Shown here: in pieces, positions 54,471 to 64,000 of the stretch | Layout: each line of letters begins with the position of its first letter | Position numbering within the stretch: the first letter of the stretch is position 1 | Source: Bryoerythrophyllum caledonicum | Taxonomy: Eukaryota > Streptophyta > Bryopsida > Pottiales > Pottiaceae | Length of the DNA stretch: 64,000 nt | Assembly: GCA_963971425.1 (NCBI GenBank) | Contig: OZ020518.1 | Span: 17,612,990-17,676,989 of the forward strand | Direction of reading: 5' to 3' | Position numbers and translations under genes: made by a program | The notes under the pieces: model-generated | What the model saw: only the letters and a program-made list of their open reading frames with translations | Database searches by the model: none | Told to the model about the DNA's origin: nothing

Positions 54471-56766
54471 CTAGATTTCCTGCCTAGTTCTGATGGTGGG
54501 GAGTGTTGCTTTTGTGAGTGACGGATCCATTCTGGTCAGTGGTAGGTGTTGATGTGTAAGTATTCTTCCGGAGTGGAGTGATATCCTGTCTACTAGAGAG
54601 AAATTGGTTGGGACTTGTATTAGGAGATCGCCCAGAAGAGTTGGAAGGCTATTGCAGAGGTGTTCTTCGTAGTCTCCAGGGTCCGGAAGAAGCCATGAGG
54701 AGAAGAGATGAATTGCATAGGTGTTCGTGGTAATCTCTAGGACACGGAAGAATCTGTGTTAACCTGGATTCCGGTCGAGGCCGGAGTTTAGCACTAAGAT
54801 AGGAAAAAGCCTGATGTGTAGGTCTAGACGGAGTACTCTTGGTAAATGGTAAGACCTGCTCCGGAGAATCACAAACGTACTTACCGGAATGTCGTTGTAG
54901 TCCGGACTTGTCTCTGTGTAACCGCGTCCGGAAGGCCATTCGGATGATGTGAGAGTCTAAGTCTGGCAACAACTATCAATCACCGGTTAGCGGAGTAGGG
55001 AGAGTGGGTGACTAGCCACTATAAGTTCCGGGGCAGTGGGTGTCTAGCCACGTAAAGTCACGAGGCAGTGGGGAATCCGGCCACTTACACAAAATAGGAT
55101 CAGTGGCCTTCTAGTCACTCATTTAAACCTTCCGGAAGACTCTCTAAGGGGGAACAAAGAATAATCAAACCACCTACCGGTTGTCCAAAAACTAGTTCCG
55201 GAAACCATTGTATAAAGGTTTGGACTCCGGAAGGATCCGGATCTATAGTAAACAAGTGAATAGAATAGCTAGCCCATGGACGATTCATTTGTAGTTTAGT
55301 TTTGGAGGATATTCTGAGAAGAACAATAAGTCTCTGTGGGAACGAAACTGGAGTGGTTTACTTTGGAAGCATTTAGTGACGATTAAGTGCCTTCCGAAGG
55401 AATACTGACTCTACACACTGCAACACAAGTAGACAGACAAAGCTATTTTGCGTGCCTAATTTTGCAAGTTGTGAGCTGCAAGCCTAGGATTGCTAGCCTT
55501 GGCCCTTGGGGCCCTAAATTGAGTTATTAATTTGAAAGACAAATTTTTTTATGGGTTTTTCAGGTTGACAAAGGTTAAAAGCAATATATTGAAGGATCTA
55601 TTACCGCGGAAGACAATGGAGAAATTGTATGGAGGAGGTTATGAAATGACAATAGTATTGATATTTTTTTAAGAAGGGACCTATAACCGTGGAATCTAGG
55701 GTTCATCAATGGAGGAGATAGGAATTCTCAGGATAAAAATTGGGGAGCACGGTTTAATGTAGAGAAAGGGACTGTGGGAGGGGAAGAGAGGAAGGTTGGA
55801 ATTCAGGTTTAGGAGAGGTAGTGGTTTAGGAACTTTAGGGTGGGTTTAGGATTTAGGGTGAAGTAGGAAGATGGCAGGTCCACTTGGGAGGTGTTTTAGA
55901 GATACAGCGTTGGTGACAGTGAGAGTGCGAGAATTGAAAGTATAGGTTGATTTCAAGGTGATGGAGATTGACAAATTTAGGAATAGGATTAGCGGCCTGC
56001 AGGGCTCACGGGAGTCCAACAACAAGTGGTTTGTTTAATAGATAGATAGTTTGATTTCACTAGGGTGATGGACTCAAGACACGATGAACTTGAGAGATTT
56101 AGAGAGTACTAAGGTTTAGGGTTAAAACTGGGAGGGAGAGCGGCTAAATTGAGATATGGCACTATTTGAGAGGGGCAAATAGTGAGTGTTTGGAATCAAG
56201 GAAATGGGAGAAAAGTAGGAAGAATTGAAGAAGAGTTTGGTGGTAGTTAGCGAGTAGAATATGTAGTCTTCAGGATTGGTAAAATTTTAACGAGTCTACG
56301 GAATAGAAAGAGATTAAAAGTAGGGTAGGTCCTCATACAAGGGAAGTAAGAATGTGCAATTTGAGTCTCTCTCCATCTTCTCATTATCACAAAGTGTAGA
56401 GCAAGTGATGCACAAAAAGTAGTACAAACTATGGAGGTGGCCCTTTTAATCTCACTGCCATTTATATTAAAGTTGGAGTGATCAAGTACAAGGACAACGT
56501 ACCATGAAGCGACTCGCTATGCACCGTAATGTTTTAAGATTAGAATCTATAGAATTTGCTTAATCTCATTCTAGCAGAAACTAGATGCGTGTATGAACAC
56601 ATCTACCTCCGGGTCTAAACCACAGACAATGTTGAAGATGTAATAAAGGTGCTTTCAGTAAGTCCATGCACCGCGTTTGCCAAGTGATTTCTTGGACATC
56701 TCAGTAAAAGTTAGGCAATCACAGCTTGGGAATTGGCCAATGGTCAAGATATACTGAGATACATTT
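54471..56766. other. 3' region of copy C and unassigned sequence
   Basis: Non-coding. At about 54995-55115 the phrase (GG)CAGTGGG...TAGCCAC is repeated three or four times in tandem with about 36-bp spacing. CCGGA is unusually common up to 55230, as in the gag elements, so this is probably still the same element family. From 55500 to 56760 the sequence is G- and A-rich with no gene or repeat I can name. Confidence 0.45.
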
Positions 56767-59695
56767 TGTGGGAATCCGTTCCGACATGGTGCCGGAAGTT
56801 AACATAAAAATCCGGCAAAAACAAAAAAATTGGTTAAGTAGTTACGATAGTTTGTGCTAGAATAAAACCTACAGTCAGGTTGTAAGAATAAAGACGGATG
56901 GACCCGGCTCAAATCCCTACTCGAGCCTAAAAGCTGCAAAACGGACAGCCGGAGTAGTTAACAGAATTCCGGGATAGATTGTCCTCCGGAACTGTCATCC
57001 GGAGCTGTCACCATCAATTGTCATCATGAGCCGTACCAACAGCCAGACTACAAAAGGTTGGGGCGCGAGGAGAGACTCTTTCTTTTCTTATCTTTTCTGC
57101 GTGAGGTGCTTCCGCTCTATTGCTCTCTCTCTCTCTATCTCTCTCTCTCTCTCCCAATTCTCCTAAATGCTGGCCGTTAGGGTTTGATTTGTTAGACAGT
57201 TAAAACGGACGTGTGTCCGTTATGGAGGGTTTGTGTGAGGTCGGTGCGTGTAGGGACAACCTTGAGGGAACGTGAGGAAGTAAGCAGGCCTCATAAAGTT
57301 TGTCCTCATGGCAAAGAAGAAAAAAATTGATAGAGATGGGCACGGGAAACGAGACGAAGTGCCAGCCGCAGCGCTTCCGCCACTGACGCGGGTTCTTCCG
57401 GAGATCCCCGCAGACCCGAACGAGTACGACGTGCTGAAAGAGAGCTTGAAGGTGATGGGTTGTGAAGGGTTTCTCGAAGTCGCATGGGGCATTCGGGAAG
57501 AGACATACGTCCGGGAGTTGATCGGCACTCCGGACCCGAAGTACGAAGGGTTGCTATAAGCCCATCTGGAATGCTCGGGAGTTCTAGAATGGACCTAGGC
57601 ATATGATTTTTGGGCTGGTCGTACCAAGGTGAACGGCGAGACGAATTCACGATGGAGGAATTCGGTAGGAAGGCTAGAGCCTGCAAGACCTACTTCACCG
57701 GGATGCCTAGCTGGTGCTAGGATTTTTAAACCCTATATTCCATACGGAAAAGCCAAGGCGGGTGGTGGCAAAGTGGGCCTGTACTTTCCTCGGAGCACTC
57801 CGGGGGAAGATCGTTGTGGACGAGGGAACGCTCATGAGCGAGATGATCAATCGTCTCGTGGCCAACCTCCAGTAGGTGAAGAAATCGGCAACCCCACTGG
57901 CCTCCTATGTAGTGCACCTCTATTGTCACCACCAACAACTCACTCCGGCGGAGGTAAGACTGTATGACGAAGTACTCAGCCTCCAGAAGTACGGAGGTGA
58001 TGAGTCAGAGGAAGAATCCGGAAGGGCAGCGGAGCCCGTGCCGGAATCAACAATTGTGGATACTCCGGAAGGAGATTGGAGGACTCAGAAGAGGCCTCGA
58101 GGCAAAGAGCCAGTATCGGAGAGTCCGGACATCCACAGCTCATCCGCATCGTCCGGAGAAGACGAGTCTGAGCCTTCAGCGGAAGCCAGCCGGAAGTTGA
58201 GGAAGGTTGATTCGGAGGACTCCAAGGCTCAGCTAAAGGAGATGGATCAGCTCCAGCGCGAGGTCGGCTGGAGAGTGGCTGCCCTCAAGGAAACCAACTT
58301 CATCGTCACAACCGGTGTCTCGTAGATCTTCGAGAGTCTGGGGGTCAGCCGGCTGGAAGACGCTATCAACCGGGTGGAGGATCTCCGGAGAAGGGAGGGA
58401 GACACGAAGGCGTTGCACCTTCAAATCTCCACATTTACAAGGCCAATACGGAGATGGAGAAGAAGATAGCGCACCTTCTACAAGAGACAGCGTTGGCGGT
58501 GGTGGGCGGGAAACAGGCAGAGGCAAAGTCCAATGCATCCGTAGCTGCTTTGACGGAGGTCCGGAAGGCCTTGGAGTTTTCGATACACCTAGTCAACCAG
58601 AGCCAACTCTTCACCGAACTGGTGGAGAAGGAGAAGAAGGTGACTAGGGCCAACATCATCCGGTTTCTCCTAGATCAAGCGGAGAAGATGGGCCATACCT
58701 AGGAGCAGATGCGGCTCCTCGTCGACAACAGTATCCAGGTGGTTACAGAAGACCAGGAAGCCCCAGTACTGGAAGACGTTACGACACCGGAACGGACCAC
58801 GACCCCTCCAGAACCACCACAGCCCAAGTCAACTCCAGCTCCGGGTACCTCAGCGAATCCGGAGTTCTTCAATACTCCGTCACCTCCAACACTGGCGGAG
58901 GATATCGTATCTCTCAACCCTAGTATGGATGAAATACTCAAGAACCTCTCGGATCTGCTGACGCCACCGACCATGCGCCTGCCGGATCCTCTGGCCGAAG
59001 TCGACCCCCATGCATCCCCGAAGTCAGTATCCCGGTGGCTGGCGCCTGGACCAGGGAGTCCCTCCGGAAGCTACAAGAACTTGGTCCGGGAGACTATCAC
59101 TGCTCCCGGAATGGAGCAGCCAACACCGCCAGTTCCGGAAGGTTCACCGGAACAGCCACCTCCACCTCCAGATTCCAAAACTCCGGTGGCTAGGATTTCT
59201 CGAGCGGCCGGACCGTCAACCCAAAAGACCAACATTTCGCCGGCAACAGCAAAGATGGCCAAGGGCAAGTAGCGGGCTCCGGTGGAGATTTCCCCCTCGT
59301 GTAGAAGTGGGAGAAACTGGGCACCGGGTGCTCCAACTTAGGTTAGTTTAGGTATAGCATTCTTTTTCGGTTTAGATTCCAGACTAGCAACGATTAATGA
59401 TGGGGCTCCAAGTGCATCCGGTTGTTGACGGAGTCGATTGCCATTTTTGTAGTTAGAATAAGAATTCCGGAGCCGGAAACTGTTCCGAGATTATAGGATT
59501 TGAGATCCGATCTAGGACTTTTCCAGATTTCTCGGATCTTTTAGATAAGTTCTAGCGGATTTCCACTTGATGCAGCTAGGAGGAAGGCTAAGTTTAGAAG
59601 GAATTTAGTTAGTACTTAGTAGTGAGGTTTTGGATAAAAACCTTTTATCTTGTCTTTCTCACTTTGAAATATACACTGCTTCTTTACACTAGACT
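56767..59695 (+). mobile_element. Gag-only LTR-type element, copy B, interrupted by a hAT element
   Basis: It starts TGTGGGAATCCGTTCC, as copy A does, and has the same leader with a CT microsatellite (57121-57152). The gag frame begins at ATG 57308 (MAKKKKIDRDG) and continues in pieces through 57876-58325, 58454-58702 and 58709-59272. The coding order is the GFLEVAWGIREETY module, a middle, an acidic linker (EESGRAAEPVPES), a helical part (LVEKEKKVTRANIIRFLLDQ) and a Pro/Ser-rich end (SPSGSYKNLVRE). Stops such as 57557, 57595, 58323 and 58700 break it. The 3' UTR matches copy C until a hAT end at 59696 cuts it. Confidence 0.75.
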
Positions 59696-59729
59696 CAGGG
59701 TTGTCTACATAGACGGACAGGGGCCCAAA

Positions 59730-60232
59730 GACAGCGCACGGACGGACGGTAGGACGGACGGACAGGACGGACAACACTTTTTGGCGGACAGTTGCGTGTA
59801 AAAAAAATTACAAACCCTAAATCAAATTTTCAGCTTACCCCCTGGTAAAACACGTGTGCACGACACGTTAGACGGCATTCCACGTCACATCAAGGGGCGG
59901 GCGCGTGCCTTCGGACCGCGCGCGCAGCATTTGAGGCAAGGCGCGTACCAATCTGGACCGGGCGCGTTCATGTAGGGTAGGGCGCGTTCCAGTTAGGGCC
60001 AGGCGCGTACGAATGAGGGCCGGGCGCGTGCATACAGGGCCGAGCGCGTACCCCTAGGGCCTCGCGCGTGCATTTCAGGGCCGGGCGCATTGCACTCAGG
60101 GCCTGGCGCGTACCGTCAAGGTCGGGCGCGTATCGTTAGGGGCCGGGCGCGCAGCGTCACGGGCCTGGCGCGTACCATTGTGGGTCGCGCGCGCACTTGC
60201 CTATCGGGCGCGCGCGGTCGAACACTACGTCT
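59730..60232. repeat. Subterminal repeat arrays at the left end of the hAT element
   Basis: GGACGGAC units cluster at 59740-59790. From about 59890 to 60232 some 15 degenerate copies of AGGGCCGGGCGCGTAC-N5-7 follow, at about 21-bp steps. Subterminal arrays of this kind bind transposase in hAT elements such as Ac; that role is inferred. Confidence 0.8.
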
Positions 60233-60445
60233 GTCCCTCAAAATGGCTGAGGTTTAGAGAATTTGAAAGAATTCAATTGTACCAGGGTGCTCTAACATTA
60301 AAATTATTTATTTCTATGTGGTGCTTTCATGAATGGGCACTCTCAACACCAAGCACATATTTTAAAACGCGGTACTATTGTACCATGCTATCACCACACC
60401 ACTAAAGTCACTTTTAACTTGTAGTACCCTCGTGTCCGTCATCTT

Positions 60446-63400
60446 TTAATCATCTGAGCTTGAGGATTCTTCATTGTGTTTTCGCTTCCGTTTTGATCGG
60501 CGTATATTTTGGGGAAGAGAAAGCCCGCGAAGCACCACCGTATTGTCGCCAGGTACCTCATCGCAATCCTCATCGTCTGCATCATTGCCTGATGATGAGA
60601 AGTTCTCCGCTGCATTTTCCAAGACTGGTGCCACGTACTCCTCAATCTCCGAGGCCAAGTTTCGTAGTTGTAGCTCGGCTCCAATAGTTGATGCGGCGTT
60701 CACAAGTTGTTTTACTCGGATATTCTTCCTTTTGTCTATTACTCCATCCATGTTTTTGGAGCAGTTGCCTTTGGCCCCAATGACTCTCTCCGAGGTTCCA
60801 CTTGGCCAAGGTCCCGTGAAGAAAGGGAGAGTACCATTGTTCTCGCCCCTCCGTGTCCCTAAATGGCTGCTCAGAGTAGAGGACCCAACCCTCGCGGAGG
60901 GAAGTTGAGGGGTTAGTATCGCACGCTCCACACCACCATTTGGGCCGAGTGCGTTACGGTGGACGGGTGGCCGAACTATTGTTGAAGAGGTCTTTTTCTT
61001 TACGTGTAAAAGCATTCTTCCGATTGATGCGGTATTATGAGCACGTGGCCGCCGAAACAAATCTTGGAGTGGCATGTCTTCCTCTAAGTCCGGTTCTATT
61101 GCTTGAGGCAAAACCGCATTGCTTCTCACAACTTCAATGGACCCCGTGGTGGCCATTGGCTCATGGGATTCATTATTGTTTCCACCACTGTTCACTACGT
61201 TTCCATCGTGAGGAAATGTATCGTTTGCTGCAATGCCAATGCCATGACCGTCGATATCAGGGCCATCCCCACTAGAAGGGCCTGAGGCGCTAGAGCCGTT
61301 TGAGTTGAGAGACTGATTCTCCGAGATGTTGTCATCTCCATCAAGATTGCCCCCCAATGCCGACCCATCTTTGTCTCCCCTAGCTTCTTGGGCACGGTCT
61401 TCAGCCGATAATTCTACTATAGTATGGACTGCCGCTGCGTCGACATCATCAATCACAAAAGGATCCACTGGGTCACCGTCAACGTTGTGAAAATGGTCAT
61501 GTAGTGCATCTCCACCGTGCTCATTGTTTGCAGAGTTGTCCCTAGATGGGCTATGATCAGACACAGGGTTGTTGTCACCGGCAAGGTCTTCCCAATCGAC
61601 GCCCATCCAGTTGTAACCCTCATCATCCGACTCCAAGCCCTCGTCCTCTGTATTTGAAGAAAGTCCCCCATCTGGATCAGACTCCTCCAAATGCACATTC
61701 TCCTCATACCATCAAATCGGGTCTGGTCGAGCATGTTCTCGGAGCAATCGACTATTCGTGTAGATGAAAACCAAATCTTCCGCTTTCTGCACTCCCAAGC
61801 GATTTCGGCTCTTACTATGCACGAACGAATACATGCTCCAATTACGCTCACATGACGAGGCCGAGCAGGTTTGTGCTAGTATATGCTTCGCAATGATAGG
61901 CAATGATTGTCCGCCCACGCGGTTCCACCACTGGTGAGGCAAGAGGTTGCTATTTTCAATTTCCCCAGCTTCTTCCGGTGAATATGGGCCTCGCAATTCT
62001 TCATACTCCGTGATTTCGAGCATTACTGCCGAAAAAGACACTCCGAGTGGACCACAGAGCTTCATAACAATCTGTTTAGGGCCCTTTTGGCCTCACCATT
62101 GTTTTGAATTTGCAAGTTATTGGCTAGATAAGGATTCAATAAAGCCCCTACATAATGGAGATATCTTGTCATCATCTTCCAACGCCGTAGGAATGATCCT
62201 TCAAGGCGAGTTGCAATTCCGTCAAGCATGTTGAATGGCGCATTGCGCAGCTTGAACACGTGCTCCTTTAGCTTGTTCATGGTCACCCAAGCAATTCCCA
62301 TTGCCGGAGTGTCACCATCAAAAGTCCGCAATTCCTTTAGTACTGGTGCCACTACAAATTCAAAGTTAGTGCACCGATGCCAGAAAGTCTCGTCTAGAAC
62401 GGTGGCTCGCACCTGTGATGCCTTCGCATGGGCACGGTGCCCGTTTTGCCTATCGAAAAGAGAGGATACGTAGGATATCCATGTTGGATCTATCATAACC
62501 ATCTCCAGGGCATTCTTCACTTCCAACAAATGATGGATCATTATGTAATTGCATGCAAACCTTGTTGCTGCTGGCTACAACAGAGACAATTTTGGCGAAA
62601 ATCGACGAAAAAGGGCCATGGGCACATAGTGGTTCCGGATATACAATGCAATCTGTTTCGCCTTCTGGACGAGGTCTGCAAACATGCCTTCCTTCCCCCA
62701 GTCCTCAAGGAGGAGGTCCAAAATATGTGCACAACACCCTAGAGTATATATGTGCGGGTACTCATCGTTGACCTTGTTCATTGCCCCCAACATGTTTGAA
62801 GCATTATCGGTGCACACTTCGACCACATTCAATGGTCCAACCTTACAGATAAAACTTTTCAATTGGTCCCCTATATATGCCGTAGATTTCTTCATACCTG
62901 TGGTCTCTATAGACCCCAAGAAGATATCACCCATTGGACATACGAGCATGATATTCATGAGAGGGCGACGTGTAACATTGTCCCATCCGTCCAAGCATAT
63001 TGTTGCCCCATACTTGGCAATATCTACGCCGGTCCTCTTGTGCACAAGGTCTTTCACTTTTTTTTAGAGGCTCAATGTATGTCGTCTTCATGGCATTGTA
63101 CGATGGCGGTGTATAATCGAAACCCGCCTTTGACGTTGCGAGGGTGGCCTTCATGAAGGCCGGATGTCTAACCACGTTGAATGCAACGTTTGCTTCATAA
63201 AAAAAATGTTCTCATAATTCGTCCAACTCTTTTCGTTTTTCTATTTGGTAAGCCTCTGGAAAGCTCCGTTGTTGTACAGATCTTGGTGTTGATGATGCTG
63301 CTTGGCTTAGAGGATTCGTGGATTGCGTATTCTCCTCATTTCGAGTTTCTAAGAAACTACCTTGTTGGATGGATTGGCTAAAACAAGGTTCAGTGGAACA

Positions 63401-63670
63401 TAATGCTGGTGCGCTAGGAAGGCCAACGATCTCGGCTTCGGTCATCCTAATAAGAATAATATTCCCGCATCTTTTAAAACGGGTCTTAACAGCTGTTGAG
63501 GCCTTAGTGCATGAAGTCTTCGTCCATTGTGGATATCCATAGTGTGACATGCACCTCCCAGGTTTGTATGCGAATGTGTAATTGCACCAAACACATGTCA
63601 CTTGATCCTTCTTGTTAAATGTGTACCATGGGGCCCACTCCTTCGTTTGAGCCCTTTGTTGAGATGACAT
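60446..63670 (-). pseudogene. hAT transposase (BED finger, RNase-H-like core, dimerisation region, acidic extension)
   Basis: From ATG 63670 the minus strand encodes a BED-type zinc finger (VTCVWCNYTFAY, CMSHYGYP). The catalytic core follows, with TICLDGWDN and EVCTDNASNMLG and the cysteine-rich CCAHILDLLLEDWG. The C-terminal hAT dimer region reads HQWWNRVGGQSLPIIAKHIL and CSASSCERNWSMYSFVHSKS. Breaks are a shift in an A-run near 63060, TAG at 62575-62577, a shift near 62065 and TGA at 61712-61714. After this TGA the same frame stays open for 416 more codons: a very acidic Asp/Ser/Asn-rich extension ending in RRSKRKRKHNEESSSSDD. The element is dead but recent. Confidence 0.85.
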
Positions 63671-63889
63671 CACAATAAAATTGGCACGCAGTGTTGAGCC
63701 AAAGAGAATCGGCCAAAAGTAATAGGAAATTGTGTGTGCATAGAAAATGTTGACCCAAAGGTCAGTCACAAACTTGTAGATTCATGCAAGGACTCAAGGA
63801 GCCCAATAAGGAGTTCCAAGACACGAAGCCAAGGATGTGAGGTGAGTCAAGCACATCGCATATAGTTCTTATATAGTGTTGGAGGAGGA

Positions 63890-64000
63890 GCATCTGGGGC
63901 CGGGCGCACACAAGGGTGGCCGGGCGCATTCTCTATGTCGCCGGGCGCGCACGCTGGTAGCCGAACGCGCACGCTTCCAGCCGAGCGCGCACGCTGTGGA
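63890..64000. repeat. Right-hand GC-rich subterminal array
   Basis: Five copies of (G)GCCGGGCGCGCACGC-like units at 20-22-bp steps run up to the window edge. They share the core GGGCCGGGCGC with the array at 59890-60232, in the same orientation rather than inverted. Confidence 0.8.

Larger units (their letters stand above)
59696..64000 (-). mobile_element. hAT transposon, right end outside window
   Basis: A hAT-like terminus CAGGGTTGTCTAC begins at 59696, exactly where the gag-element homology to copy C stops. The preceding eight bases ACTAGACT could be the target duplication. Inside are a GC-rich 21-bp array, a minus-strand transposase and a second GC-rich array running to the window edge. 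The other terminus is not visible, so the duplication cannot be confirmed. Confidence 0.7.

Noticed and set aside
59890..60232. CpG-island promoter of a host gene
   Set aside because: The GC-rich stretch is an ordered 21-bp repeat array inside a hAT element and is repeated at the right edge of the window.

Overview
This is a eukaryotic nuclear window from the green lineage, most likely a streptophyte or seedless land plant. The host genes are a plastid cytochrome b6f assembly factor (CCB1), a phi-class glutathione S-transferase and a mitochondrial PPR-like protein. There are also fragments of phenylalanine ammonia-lyase, a LysM-type receptor kinase and a PCF11-like gene. The host genes have short GT-AG introns (about 70-400 bp). 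The species cannot be fixed from the sequence alone. Most of the window is transposable-element sequence, much of it nested and decayed.

Layout. 1-4.6 kb: the 3' two thirds of a non-LTR retrotransposon (RT, RNase H, CCHC, restriction-like endonuclease) with a structured 3' tail. 5.4-6.2 kb: a small Helitron and a Harbinger-like MITE. 7.2-16.5 kb: a decayed, intron-containing multidomain gene (unknown N-terminus, ParB-like, beta-class DNA-methylase-like, coiled coil, FCP1-like phosphatase) plus a small downstream gene. All but two of their introns carry near-perfect palindromes built on CACTTTAGCTCGA/TCGAGCTAAAGTG. I know no described element that matches this unit. 16.7-26.2 kb: a copia fragment, foldback and MITE elements, a 135-bp LINE tail with target-site duplication, and a decayed Ty3/gypsy pol with a PHD-like C-terminus. 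27.4-33.1 kb: an island of three host genes, all on the minus strand. 33.4-37.2 kb: a MITE and a Helitron cluster, one part of which appears to carry fragments of three unrelated host genes. 38.3-41.5 kb: a gypsy integrase fragment and a gag-only LTR element. 43.1-52.95 kb: a near full-length but broken second copy of the LINE family. It has 5' tandem repeats, ORF1, a 2A-like motif, an AP-endonuclease and RT, but an internal deletion has removed RNase H. 53.5-59.7 kb: two more gag-only elements. The last is interrupted by a hAT transposon that runs off the right end of the window (59.7-64 kb) and is bordered by 21-bp GC-rich repeat arrays.

How it fits together. CCB1 acts in haem attachment to cytochrome b6 in thylakoids, the GST in cytosolic detoxification, and the PPR-like protein probably in mitochondrial RNA metabolism; they are neighbours with no evident functional link. 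Read together, the two LINE copies imply a family that encodes both an APE-type and a restriction-like endonuclease, as in the Dualen/RandI group of green algae. The same conserved 3' RNA fold is present in both LINEs and in the isolated 135-bp copy, so it is probably the reverse-transcriptase recognition tail.
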